A stretch of DNA of 27,922 bases from Bacillota bacterium (GTDB taxonomy: Bacteria; Bacillota; Clostridia; Acetivibrionales; DTU013). Where the stretch lies: NCBI GenBank assembly GCA_023412665.1, contig JAEZCA010000005.1, positions 1 through 27,922 on the forward strand, given 5' to 3'. Within the stretch, counting starts at the first letter, position 1. Every line of letters starts with the position of its first letter. The position numbers and the translations under genes are program-made. Of this stretch, positions 1 to 7,166 are shown piece by piece. Under the pieces are notes generated by a model. That model saw nothing but the letters and a program-made list of their open reading frames with translations. It had not been told where the DNA came from and did not search any database.

Positions 1-617
1 GGAAAATCTACAGCTCTGGGATCACCCTTTTTAGCCTCGGCATCTATCAGAGGACCTCCCGGATATCCGAGCCCCAGCGCCCTGGCAATTTTATCGAAGG
101 CTTCCCCTGCTGCATCATCCCGCGTCCGGCCTACGACCCTGAAGCTGCTATAATCCGCCACATGCACAATATGACTGTGGCCGCCCGATGCTACAAGACA
201 TATGAAAGGAGGCTTCAGCACATCATTCTCCAGATAATTTGCTGCGATGTGCCCCTCGATGTGGTGGACTCCTATAAGAGGCTTTCCTAATGCAAAAGCC
301 AGCCCCTTTGCAGCTGATAATCCGACCAGCAGCGCACCTACAAGCCCGGGACCATATGTCACCGCTATTGCATCCACCTGTTCCAGCTCCATCGATGCTT
401 CCTCAAGGGCCTGGCTGATGACAGGCATGACCAGCTCAACATGCTTGCGTGAAGCTATTTCAGGGACAACTCCCCCAAATTTTTTATGGATGTCGATTTG
501 CGAAGATATGATATTCGACTTTATCTGTCTGCCATTTACTACAACAGCCGCCGATGTTTCATCACAGCTTGTCTCTACAGCCAGTATGGCAATATCTCCT
601 GAATTCCTGTCTATCAA
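1..617 (-). CDS. tsaD: tRNA N6-adenosine threonylcarbamoyltransferase TsaD (3' end missing)
   Basis: The product transfers the threonylcarbamoyl group from threonylcarbamoyl-AMP to adenosine 37 of ANN-decoding tRNAs, working with TsaB and TsaE. The visible N-terminal 205 residues carry the ASKHA opening AVETSCDET, the FGGVVPEIASRKH segment, and HIEGH (His119 and His123), the family metal-binding pair, then the SGGHSH loop. The gene runs off the left edge, so the C-terminal part is not seen. I chose the TTG at 617 because AGGTG lies 6 nt upstream and the protein then starts close to the conserved core. An in-frame ATG at 671 would add 18 residues but has no ribosome binding site. The partners tsaB, tsaE and rimI lie 24 kb away at the other end of the window. 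Identity is near certain; the start is moderately sure. Confidence 0.95.
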   Translation of the reverse strand, partial: MIDRNSGDIAILAVETSCDETSAAVVVNGRQIKSNIISSQIDIHKKFGGVVPEIASRKHVELVMPVISQALEEASMELEQVDAIAVTYGPGLVGALLVGLSAAKGLAFALGKPLIGVHHIEGHIAANYLENDVLKPPFICLVASGGHSHIVHVADYSSFRVVGRTRDDAAGEAFDKIARALGLGYPGGPLIDAEAKKGDPRAVDF

Positions 618-729
618 TGAAAACACCTGCTCTCTGCGATCTACATGCTTTTCCCTAAAAATGCACGGCATAATAGTATGATAGCCCAAACATGTCAAAT
701 TTACAAGGCGCCAGACCTGAGTCAGGCGC

Positions 730-757
730 AAAAAAAAACATGGAGTTGGACTCCATG
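730..757 (-). terminator. Intrinsic terminator between uppP and tsaD
   Basis: Read on the minus strand, a perfect 8-bp stem (CATGGAGT/ACTCCATG, 739-757, 3-nt loop) is followed at once by nine T residues (738-730). This is a canonical rho-independent terminator for transcripts coming from uppP. It implies that tsaD is started separately or by read-through. A GC-rich imperfect hairpin (GCGCC/GGCGC, 708-729) follows in the tsaD leader. Confidence 0.85.
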
Positions 758-802
758 CCCCTTATTAGGAGAAACGCTAATGTTCATACAAATTATATCA
801 AA

Positions 803-827
803 GGAACTATTGATACTAAATAGTTCC
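803..827. repeat. Inverted repeat in the uppP-tsaD gap
   Basis: GGAACTAT (803-810) and ATAGTTCC (820-827) form a perfect 8-bp stem with a 9-nt loop. On the minus strand it lies between the palindrome array and the terminator. No strong T-run follows on either strand, so it is not a convincing terminator by itself. It is one of several dyads packed into the 247-bp gap between uppP and tsaD, which holds no credible gene. Confidence 0.6.
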
Positions 828-846
828 AGATTCCCAAATTTGACCG

Positions 847-909
847 GGACTGCGGTCCTGCCTGCAAGGACGATGGTCCTATCGGCTGGGACTTTTGTCC
901 TATTAATGC
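847..909. repeat. Three 21-bp units, each with a GGAC-4 nt-GTCCT palindrome
   Basis: Three dyads of the form GGAC, four variable bases, GTCC lie at 847-858, 868-879 and 889-900. Their starts are exactly 21 bp apart. Each GTCC is followed by T, and the remaining 8 bases of each unit differ. The array begins 10 bp beyond the uppP stop codon on the minus strand. Nine of 21 positions are invariant while loops and spacers are not, which fits selection on the palindrome and the spacing. The function is unknown. It could be a protein-binding array, a chain of small RNA hairpins, or a remnant of the GGGAC-type elements found elsewhere in the window. Confidence 0.8.
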
Positions 910-918
910 TTCTGCGAA

Positions 919-1704
919 TTATCTGAGAAAATATGTTGCTATGACAATAATGCCCAGTATTATCCTATATACTGCAAATATTCCAAAGCCCCTCTTTTTA
1001 AGGTAGTCCAGCAGGAATTTTATGCTCAGTACACCAACTACAGCGGAAGTCAGAATAGCCAGAACGAACGGCAAGGGTTCGATAGGCAGACTGATCAGAT
1101 CCTTGGCTTTATATACGCCGCTCAGGAAAATAAACGGTGTTGAAAGTAAAAACGTAAATCTTGCGGCATCTCCCCTGGTTATCTTCATGGCTCTTCCGGC
1201 AGCCATGGTTATTCCTGAACGGGAAACACCGGGAATCATTGCAAGAGCCTGTGAAACTCCTATCAGAAAGCTCCTTTTCAGACCGATGTCCTTAAGAGAG
1301 ACCTCGGATCTGGAGTATTTGTCCGCAGCATAGATCACTACGCCCATGACTATGAACATTATGCCTATTATAAGAGGATTTCTGAACGTGGTCTCTATAT
1401 GCTCCTCAAAGAGCAGTCCCAGTATGCCTCCGGGTATACATGCCAACACCAGGTACCAGAAAAGCCTGCCGTCATTTGACTTTACGTCTGTCAGGCCTGC
1501 TTTTATCAGCTTGATCCAATCCTTCCAGAAGAAAAAGATCACAGCCGCCAGTGTTCCCAAATGCAGCGCTACATCAAACGCAAGTCCTGGATCCCTCCAG
1601 CCGAAAAACCATGGAGCCAGCGTAATATGCGCAGTGCTCGATATCGGCAGGAACTCGCCCAGTCCCTGCAAAACTCCATAAATAAAAGCCTCCAGCAAAC
1701 TCAT
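919..1704 (-). CDS. uppP: Undecaprenyl-diphosphatase (BacA/UppP)
   Basis: This integral membrane enzyme removes a phosphate from undecaprenyl pyrophosphate, recycling the lipid carrier for peptidoglycan and other wall polymers; extra copies give bacitracin resistance. The 261-residue protein has the signature GLGEFLPISSTAH near its N-terminus (Glu17, the Ser pair and His26 match the catalytic cluster of the family), a membrane segment around HLGTLAAVIFFFW, and the second motif PGVSRSGIT containing the conserved Arg. Several hydrophobic helices follow. I start it at the ATG at 1704, which has GGAGGG 7 nt upstream. An upstream in-frame ATG at 1755 would run through a repeat element and adds non-conserved residues. 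A terminator lies beyond the downstream palindrome array. Confidence 0.95.
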   Translation of the reverse strand: MSLLEAFIYGVLQGLGEFLPISSTAHITLAPWFFGWRDPGLAFDVALHLGTLAAVIFFFWKDWIKLIKAGLTDVKSNDGRLFWYLVLACIPGGILGLLFEEHIETTFRNPLIIGIMFIVMGVVIYAADKYSRSEVSLKDIGLKRSFLIGVSQALAMIPGVSRSGITMAAGRAMKITRGDAARFTFLLSTPFIFLSGVYKAKDLISLPIEPLPFVLAILTSAVVGVLSIKFLLDYLKKRGFGIFAVYRIILGIIVIATYFLR

Positions 1705-1753
1705 TCCAAACCCTCCAGTTGACCAGAAATCATCAGCTTCACTATGACTGTAC

Positions 1754-1785
1754 ACAGAACTGTCCCCTAAAGAGAGAACCGTCCC
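1754..1785 (-). repeat. Tandem pair of GGGAC(A/G)GTTCT motifs
   Basis: On the minus strand, GGGACGGTTCTCT (1785-1773) is followed by GGGGACAGTTCTG (1766-1754). They are near-identical direct repeats just upstream of uppP. The same GGGACAGTTCT core recurs at 7908-7924, and a related palindromic form lies at 24732-24783. Similar short motifs are scattered in other clostridial genomes and resemble REP-type palindromes. Their origin here is inferred, and no transposase is present. Confidence 0.6.
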
Positions 1786-1816
1786 TATAATAACATATAT
1801 GCAGGTCTAAGTACAT

Positions 1817-1848
1817 AAAAAACAGTAAAAGCGCAATGCCTTTACTGT
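1817..1848 (-). terminator. Intrinsic terminator after lonB
   Basis: Read on the minus strand, ACAGTAAA pairs with TTTACTGT (1848-1822, 8 bp, with an 11-nt loop that includes a further G-C pair) and is followed by a T-run (1821-1817). It sits 37 bp past the lonB stop and separates lonB from uppP. Confidence 0.75.
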
Positions 1849-1885
1849 AGATATATACTCTTTCAGAAGTTTTATGTCTGTTTTA

Positions 1886-3583
1886 TCAGAAGCCCTTGTC
1901 AATTGCAGGTGATGCGGCGAGGACCGGCACGGCAGGCTTCTGTACTGGTATATCCTCATCCTGCTTTATCACTTCATGATGGAAGGTATGATCAATAACC
2001 TCTTCGATATCGTCCACCGGTATCACTTCAATGCCGATATTCTCAAACGTTTCCTGCCAGTTTTCCTTCGGTATGAGGACCTTGTTGATGCCCGCGAGCT
2101 TTGCCGCCTCGACCTTCTCTGACACACCGCCTACAGGCTTTACCTTGCCCCTGATTGAAATCTCGCCGGTCATGGCGATGTCGTTGTTCACAGGCAGGTT
2201 CATTATCGCAGAATAGACTGCAGCCGCAATTGCTATACCGGCAGATGGTCCGTCAATTGGTATACCTCCGGGGAAATTCAGGTGTATATCATACTCCTTT
2301 GTGTCTACGTTCAGGAACTTCTTTAAAACTGTCAAAACATTTTCAACAGAAGCCTTTGCAGAGCTTGATCTCTTGAACTTGTGACCCTTTCCTTCCATCT
2401 CCTCCTCTTCGACAATACCCGTGACCTTTATCACTCCCTTGCCGGAGACTGCTTTCATTGCTGAAACCTCAATGTCTATAACGATCCCCGTTGAATTCCC
2501 GAACACAGCAAGTCCGTTGACACAACCGATCTGCATCTCCTGGGCCGATACCTTCTTCTCGATCCTGGGGCTGTAGTGGCCGAATTCCACGACCCATTCT
2601 ATGTCCTTGCGAGTGATGATGGTCCTGCCCTCTACCTGAATCACCCCACCTGCTATTTGTATTATATTCACAGCATCCCTGCCGTTCTGTGCATATTTGG
2701 CGATAAGCTCCTCGGAGCCATCCTCCATTTTGAAGCCACCCCTTATTGCCGCATTTCTGGCAATTACAGCGATCTCGTCGGCCTTCAGCGGTCTAAAATA
2801 TATCTCTACGCATCTTGAGCGAAGCGCCGGCGGAAGCTCGTCAGAAGTTCTTGTAGTGGCGCCTACAAGCCTGAAATCGGCGGGCAGGCCTTTTTGGAAT
2901 ATCTCATGTATGTGTGCCGGTACATTTGCGTCCTCAGTGCTGTAGTATGCGCTCTCAAGTATCACCTTCCTGTCTTCTAATACCTTGAGCAGTTTGTTCA
3001 TCTGTATCGGATGCAGCTCGCCTATTTCATCGATAAACAGTATGCCCCCGTGCGCCTTTGTCACAGCACCGGGCTTTGGCTGCGGAATTCCTGCAACTCC
3101 GTATGCGCCGGCTCCCTGATAAATTGGATCGTGCACTGAGCCTATCAATGGATCGGCAATGCCACGTTCATCAAATCTCAGGATCGTAGCGTCCACCTCA
3201 ACGAATTTGGAATCTCTCCGAAATGGTGATATTGGCATTTGCTTTGCCTCTTCAAGGATGACTCTGGCAGCAGCGGTCTTTCCGATACCGGGAGGGCCAT
3301 ATATTATCACGTGCTGCGGATTGGGACCGCACAGAGCTGCCCTTAGCGCTTTCAGGCCCTGCTCCTGTCCGATTATATCGGTCAACGACGCCGGCCTTGT
3401 CTTTTCCGACAGCGGCTCTGTGAGCTTGATCTCTTTTAATCTGCGAAGCTTCTCCAATTCCTTCCGCGACTCTTTTTCTATGGCGCTTTTGTTGCCCTGC
3501 TGCGATTTTAAGAGATTCAAGAAATAAATCCCTATTATTACTGAAAAGAAAAATTGTATTATCAGAAAGGTATTGGTCAGCAT
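1886..3583 (-). CDS. lonB: ATP-dependent protease LonB, membrane-anchored type
   Basis: This is a Lon-family AAA+ serine protease of the LonB type, which in Bacillus is made in the forespore. The 565-residue protein has an N-terminal membrane helix (about residues 5-24), a charged linker, an AAA+ domain with Walker A GPPGIGKT (96-103) and Walker B ILFIDE (181-186), and a C-terminal Lon protease domain. The catalytic Ser447 lies in DGPSAG and Lys490 in GGVSEKVEAA. It lacks the large N-terminal substrate domain of LonA and ends in a short Pro/Ala-rich tail. The start at 3583 has AGGAGGAG a few bases upstream. It lies downstream of clpX, as in many Firmicutes, but a terminator separates them, so it probably has its own promoter in the AT-rich 88-bp gap; I could not assign one. 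No lonA or engB/ysxC follows, unlike many relatives. Confidence 0.95.
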   Translation of the reverse strand: MLTNTFLIIQFFFSVIIGIYFLNLLKSQQGNKSAIEKESRKELEKLRRLKEIKLTEPLSEKTRPASLTDIIGQEQGLKALRAALCGPNPQHVIIYGPPGIGKTAAARVILEEAKQMPISPFRRDSKFVEVDATILRFDERGIADPLIGSVHDPIYQGAGAYGVAGIPQPKPGAVTKAHGGILFIDEIGELHPIQMNKLLKVLEDRKVILESAYYSTEDANVPAHIHEIFQKGLPADFRLVGATTRTSDELPPALRSRCVEIYFRPLKADEIAVIARNAAIRGGFKMEDGSEELIAKYAQNGRDAVNIIQIAGGVIQVEGRTIITRKDIEWVVEFGHYSPRIEKKVSAQEMQIGCVNGLAVFGNSTGIVIDIEVSAMKAVSGKGVIKVTGIVEEEEMEGKGHKFKRSSSAKASVENVLTVLKKFLNVDTKEYDIHLNFPGGIPIDGPSAGIAIAAAVYSAIMNLPVNNDIAMTGEISIRGKVKPVGGVSEKVEAAKLAGINKVLIPKENWQETFENIGIEVIPVDDIEEVIDHTFHHEVIKQDEDIPVQKPAVPVLAASPAIDKGF

Positions 3584-3663
3584 TCCATCTCCTCCTAATG
3601 CTCTGTCCCAGATTAAGTGATTTTTGATATTAAATATTATTAACTATAAAGATAAATTTATCC

Positions 3664-3696
3664 GCATAAAAAAAAGGCTGATATTTTCAGCCTTTT
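3664..3696 (-). terminator. Intrinsic terminator after clpX
   Basis: A 10-bp stem (AAAAGGCTGA 3672-3681 with TCAGCCTTTT 3687-3696, 5-nt loop) is followed on the minus strand by a run of T residues down to about 3668. It lies 13 bp past the clpX stop and ends the tig-clpP-clpX transcript ahead of lonB. Confidence 0.9.
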
Positions 3697-3709
3697 CTAT
3701 TTTTGTTTT

Positions 3710-5005
3710 TTATGATGCTGTTTCCTTCTTGACTCTTGACTTTTTTCCAGCGGCCTTTTTTAGCGGCTTTTTGTTCTCGTTCAGGATCATCTCCGGCGCT
3801 TTCTTGCTATCGATGGTATCCTTTGTTACGATACATTTCTCAATGTTGTTCGCCGACGGTATATCATACATCACATCCAGCATGATCTCCTCTATAATGG
3901 CCCTGAGCCCTCTGGCCCCGGTTTCACGGACCAGCGCCCTGTCTGCGATGGCGTCCAGCGCTCCCTGCTCAAATTCCAGCAGCGTATCGTCCATTTCAAA
4001 CAGCTTTTGATACTGCTTGACCAATGCATTCCTGGGCTCCGTCAATATCTGCACCAGAGCCTGCCTGTCAAGAGAACCCAGCGTTACTATGACCGGGAGC
4101 CTTCCGACAAATTCAGGTATCAGCCCGTACTTGAGCAGATCCTGGGGCAGCAGCTGGGAGAGTATTTCTCCGATATTCTGCTCCTTGCTGCTTTCAATTT
4201 TTGCTCCGAACCCAATAGCCCTGGTTCCGATCCTGTTCTTTATGATCTTCTCAATACCGTCAAATGCTCCTCCGCATATGAACAGGATGTTTGTGGTATC
4301 TATCTGGATGAACTCCTGATGAGGATGCTTCCTGCCGCCCTGGGGGGGTACCGAAGCCGTGGTGCCCTCAAGTATTTTCAGCAGCGCCTGCTGAACGCCT
4401 TCACCGCTGACATCCCTGGTGATGCTGGGATTCTCGGACTTCCTTGCGATCTTGTCGATCTCATCGATGTATATGATGCCTTTTTCGGCCCGTTCTATAT
4501 CGAAGTCGGCAGCCTGTATGAGCTTGAGCAGTATGTTTTCAACATCCTCGCCCACATAGCCGGCCTCAGTGAGCGATGTAGCATCTGCTATTGCAAAAGG
4601 TACGTTGAGAAGTCTTGCCAGCGTCTGTGCAAGCAAAGTCTTGCCGGAACCGGTTGGTCCGATCATTACTATATTGCTTTTCTGTATCTCGACATCACTG
4701 GATTTTACGTCGGTATTGATTCTTTTATAGTGATTGTAAACCGCGACTGCCAGTGATTTTTTTGCTGCTTCCTGACCAATGACATATTGATCCAGTATCA
4801 CCTTGATTTCCTTTGGCTTGGGTATATCATTAAGCTCGGCATCGGCCTTGGTCTCATCGAATTCTTCCTCGATGATCTCAGAGCAAAGCTCTATGCATTC
4901 GTCACAAATGTATACTCCAGGGCCTGCGACCAACCTTTTGACCTGCTCCTGAGTTTTGCCGCAGAAGGAACATTTTAACTGTTTCTTCTCATCATATCTG
5001 GACAT
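3710..5005 (-). CDS. clpX: ATP-dependent Clp protease ATP-binding subunit ClpX
   Basis: ClpX is the hexameric unfoldase that recognises tagged proteins and feeds them into the ClpP chamber. The 431-residue protein begins with the zinc-binding domain (Cys12, Cys15, Cys34, Cys37). The AAA+ domain follows, with Walker A GPTGSGKT (116-123), the pore loop GYVGED (149-154), Walker B in GIIYIDEID (176-184), the RKH loop (225-227), the ClpP-docking IGF tripeptide (264-266) and the sensor region LIPEFVGRLP. Length and motif order are standard. The C-terminal tail is rich in Lys and Ala. The ATG at 5005 lies 13 bp after the clpP stop with GGGGTGG as ribosome binding site, so it is co-transcribed with clpP. 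A strong terminator follows. Confidence 0.98.
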   Translation of the reverse strand: MSRYDEKKQLKCSFCGKTQEQVKRLVAGPGVYICDECIELCSEIIEEEFDETKADAELNDIPKPKEIKVILDQYVIGQEAAKKSLAVAVYNHYKRINTDVKSSDVEIQKSNIVMIGPTGSGKTLLAQTLARLLNVPFAIADATSLTEAGYVGEDVENILLKLIQAADFDIERAEKGIIYIDEIDKIARKSENPSITRDVSGEGVQQALLKILEGTTASVPPQGGRKHPHQEFIQIDTTNILFICGGAFDGIEKIIKNRIGTRAIGFGAKIESSKEQNIGEILSQLLPQDLLKYGLIPEFVGRLPVIVTLGSLDRQALVQILTEPRNALVKQYQKLFEMDDTLLEFEQGALDAIADRALVRETGARGLRAIIEEIMLDVMYDIPSANNIEKCIVTKDTIDSKKAPEMILNENKKPLKKAAGKKSRVKKETAS

Positions 5006-5018
5006 TAATCCACCCCAT

Positions 5019-5603
5019 CTATTTCTTTCTGATCATTATGTCATCCACCAGACCGTATGCCTTTGCCTCCTCAGCCGACATGAAGAAATCCCTTTCGGTG
5101 TCTCTTTCTATCTTTTCCAACGGCTGGCCGGTCCTTTCACTTAATATATTATTTATCCTGCTCTTTATTTTTAACAGCCATTCAGTTCTTATCTTTATAT
5201 CCGTTGCCTGCCCCTGTGTACCTCCAAGAGGCTGGTGTATCATTATCTCGCTGTTCAGAAGTGCAAAACGCTTGCCCTTGGTGCCTGCAGCCAGTAAAAA
5301 CGCGCCCATACTTGCAGCCATACCTACACAGATCGTCTGGACGTCAGCCTTCACATGCTGCATTGTGTCATATATCGCAAAACCGGATGTGACCGAGCCT
5401 CCCGGACTGTTGATATACAACTGTATGTCCTTGTCCGGATCCACTGAATCAAGATACAGCATCTGTGCTACTACGAGGCTTGCAGTAACATCATTGACTT
5501 CATCGCTGAGCATGATGATCCTTTCCTTGAGCAGCATGGAGAATATATCATAAGAACGTTCTCCTCTATTTGATTGTTCAACAACTATGGGTACCAAACT
5601 CAT
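5019..5603 (-). CDS. clpP: ATP-dependent Clp protease proteolytic subunit ClpP
   Basis: ClpP is the tetradecameric serine peptidase of the ClpXP machine. The 194 residues carry the full catalytic triad: Ser98 in GMAASMGAF, His123 in MIHQPLGG and Asp172 in ERDTERDFFM. The oxyanion-loop motif SPGGSVTSG is also present. Length is normal for the family. The ATG at 5603 has AGGAGG in its ribosome binding site. The gene lies between tig and clpX; the 105-bp gap after tig contains a weak dyad and a perfect TATAAT (5670-5675 on the complementary strand) but no clear -35, so an internal clpP promoter is possible. No CtsR-type operator was recognised. Confidence 0.98.
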   Translation of the reverse strand: MSLVPIVVEQSNRGERSYDIFSMLLKERIIMLSDEVNDVTASLVVAQMLYLDSVDPDKDIQLYINSPGGSVTSGFAIYDTMQHVKADVQTICVGMAASMGAFLLAAGTKGKRFALLNSEIMIHQPLGGTQGQATDIKIRTEWLLKIKSRINNILSERTGQPLEKIERDTERDFFMSAEEAKAYGLVDDIMIRKK

Positions 5604-5708
5604 AACAATCCTCCTGACAAAAACCTTTATAGTATTTTACGGCATAAACAGAAAAAATGTTTAGGCTTCATTATAGATTCCCACAAAAAATACAAAATAA
5701 ACTGTTTA

Positions 5709-6995
5709 TCAGATCAGCTTTGCATTTTCGAGAAGGAAATCAACCGTCTTCCTGGCTACCAATGTGCTTCTGATATATTCTATATCATCCGGCTGTAAAT
5801 GTTGCCTGAATTCTTCCTCGCTCTGCTTGTAATTTTCAGCCATTTTCCTTATCTCATTGCTGGTATCTTCATCCGACGGAACAATAGCCTCGGTCTTGCT
5901 GATCTTGTCTATGACAAGCTGGGTCTTTACTTCCTGCTGTGCTCTGCTTTTGAATTGTTCCCTGAAAGCATTCATATCCATACCCATTATCTCGAGATAT
6001 TTTTCGAGATCGAGTCCCTGGTAGCGAAGCCTCATGCCAAAATCATACACCAGATTGTCTATATGCTTTTCTATCATAACGTCCGGAATATCCACATTTG
6101 CATTTTCAACTACCTTTTCGACCACATTGTCCTCATTCTCATGATGAGCGGCGTGCTCAGCCTTATCCAGCAGGTTCTTTCTTATATCGGTCTTGTATTC
6201 GTCGATGGTATTGAATTCGCTGATATCCTTAACAAATTCGTCGTCGAGCTTGGGAAGCTCTTTTACTTTTATCTCCTTGACGGTTACCTTGAAGAGCGCT
6301 GGCTTGCCGGCAAGGTCCTTGCTGTTGTAGTCTTCAGGGAAGGTAACGTTTACATCCTTCTCTTCGCCCTTTGAAACGCCTGTCAGCTGGTCCTCGAATC
6401 CCGGGATGAATGTGCCCGAACCAAGCACAAGATTGTAATCGTTGCCCTTGCCGCCTTCAAATGCCACACCGTCCACAAAGCCTTCAAAATCAATAGTTAC
6501 TGTGTCGCCTGAGGCTGCAGGCCTGTCCTCGATCGTAATGAGCCTTGAGTTTTTATCAAGCTCCTTGCTGATCTCCTTCTCCACATCCTCATCTGTCACC
6601 ATGGCGCTCGCCTTTTTGACTTCTACTCCTTTATACTCTCCAAGCTCAACTTCAGGTCTGACAGTTACCCTTGCAGTAAATATCAGAGCCTGGCCTTTTC
6701 CGATCTGCTTTATATCTATCTCCGGCCTGTCCACCGGGTGTATGTCATTTTCCTCTACTGCCTGATCGTATGCTTCAGGGCAAACCTCGTTTATAGCGTC
6801 TTCGTATAATACCTGATCACCGTAGAATTTCTCTACCATATACCTCGGAGCCTTGCCTCTCCTGAAACCCGGTATGTTGAACTTCTTTGCGTTCTTTGCA
6901 AAGGATTTCTGCAGCCCCTGCTCAAATTTTTCCGCATCAACCTCTATCTCGAGTTGAACAATATTCTTTCCTGCGTTCTCTACTTTCACCTGCAT
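5709..6995 (-). CDS. tig: Trigger factor (ribosome-associated chaperone, peptidyl-prolyl isomerase)
   Basis: Trigger factor docks at the ribosome exit tunnel, shelters nascent chains and catalyses prolyl isomerisation. The 428-residue protein has the N-terminal ribosome-binding domain with the signature GFRRGKAP (43-50), a central FKBP-type domain (around 150-235, starting near GDTVTIDFEGFVDGVAFEGG), and a long helical C-terminal chaperone domain. It is the first gene of tig-clpP-clpX, the usual Firmicutes order. The ATG at 6995 has AGGAG 11 nt upstream, slightly long; the ATG inside that spacer is out of frame and soon stops. A sigma-A promoter and two leader hairpins lie upstream. Confidence 0.97.
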   Translation of the reverse strand: MQVKVENAGKNIVQLEIEVDAEKFEQGLQKSFAKNAKKFNIPGFRRGKAPRYMVEKFYGDQVLYEDAINEVCPEAYDQAVEENDIHPVDRPEIDIKQIGKGQALIFTARVTVRPEVELGEYKGVEVKKASAMVTDEDVEKEISKELDKNSRLITIEDRPAASGDTVTIDFEGFVDGVAFEGGKGNDYNLVLGSGTFIPGFEDQLTGVSKGEEKDVNVTFPEDYNSKDLAGKPALFKVTVKEIKVKELPKLDDEFVKDISEFNTIDEYKTDIRKNLLDKAEHAAHHENEDNVVEKVVENANVDIPDVMIEKHIDNLVYDFGMRLRYQGLDLEKYLEIMGMDMNAFREQFKSRAQQEVKTQLVIDKISKTEAIVPSDEDTSNEIRKMAENYKQSEEEFRQHLQPDDIEYIRSTLVARKTVDFLLENAKLI

Positions 6996-7022
6996 CAGTT
7001 TTCATTCTCCTATCATTTCAGA

Positions 7023-7065
7023 TTTATCAGCATCTGATAAAATTTAATGGGGGTTGCATACCCCC
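7023..7065 (-). other. Two hairpins in the tig leader
   Basis: The transcript from the tig promoter would begin near 7074 and almost at once fold GGGGGT/ACCCCC (7065-7049, 5-nt loop). A second stem, TTTATCAG/CTGATAAA (7041-7023, 3-nt loop), follows about 7 nt later. The GC-rich first stem close to the 5' end could stabilise the mRNA or respond to a regulator. Neither stem has a terminator-like T-run long enough to be convincing. The function is inferred only. Confidence 0.5.
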
Positions 7066-7080
7066 TGGATTATCCCATAC

Positions 7081-7109
7081 ATTATAACAAAATATTTTTG
7101 TAAAGCCAA
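7081..7109 (-). promoter_or_regulatory. Sigma-A promoter for tig-clpP-clpX
   Basis: On the minus strand the -35 box TTGGCT (7109-7104) and a perfect -10 box TATAAT (7086-7081) are 17 bp apart. The start site would be near 7074, giving a leader of about 80 nt before the tig ATG at 6995. It also marks the boundary with the metallophosphoesterase gene upstream. Confidence 0.8.
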
Positions 7110-7166
7110 TACAAAACATTTTTTAATGAAAAAAACGATATATTTCCCGTCCGGCATATGTACCGG

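Noticed and set aside
847..909. Possible CRISPR array
   Set aside because: Repeats are too short (13 conserved or palindromic bases), spacers are only 8 bp, and no cas gene is present.
645..926. Plus-strand open frame of 93 codons between tsaD and uppP
   Set aside because: It runs through the terminator, hairpins and palindrome array, and its composition is not gene-like.
3651..3662. GATAAATTTATC palindrome upstream of lonB
   Set aside because: A perfect 12-bp dyad in AT-rich DNA next to a terminator can arise by chance; no second copy or linked promoter was found.
4007..4756. Long plus-strand open frame (249 codons) opposite clpX
   Set aside because: It is the antisense shadow of clpX, has no ribosome binding site and no family resemblance.
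5799..6374. Plus-strand open frame (191 codons) opposite tig, hydrophobic in places
   Set aside because: The hydrophobicity comes from reading the acidic and lysine-rich tig codons on the opposite strand; there is no independent support.
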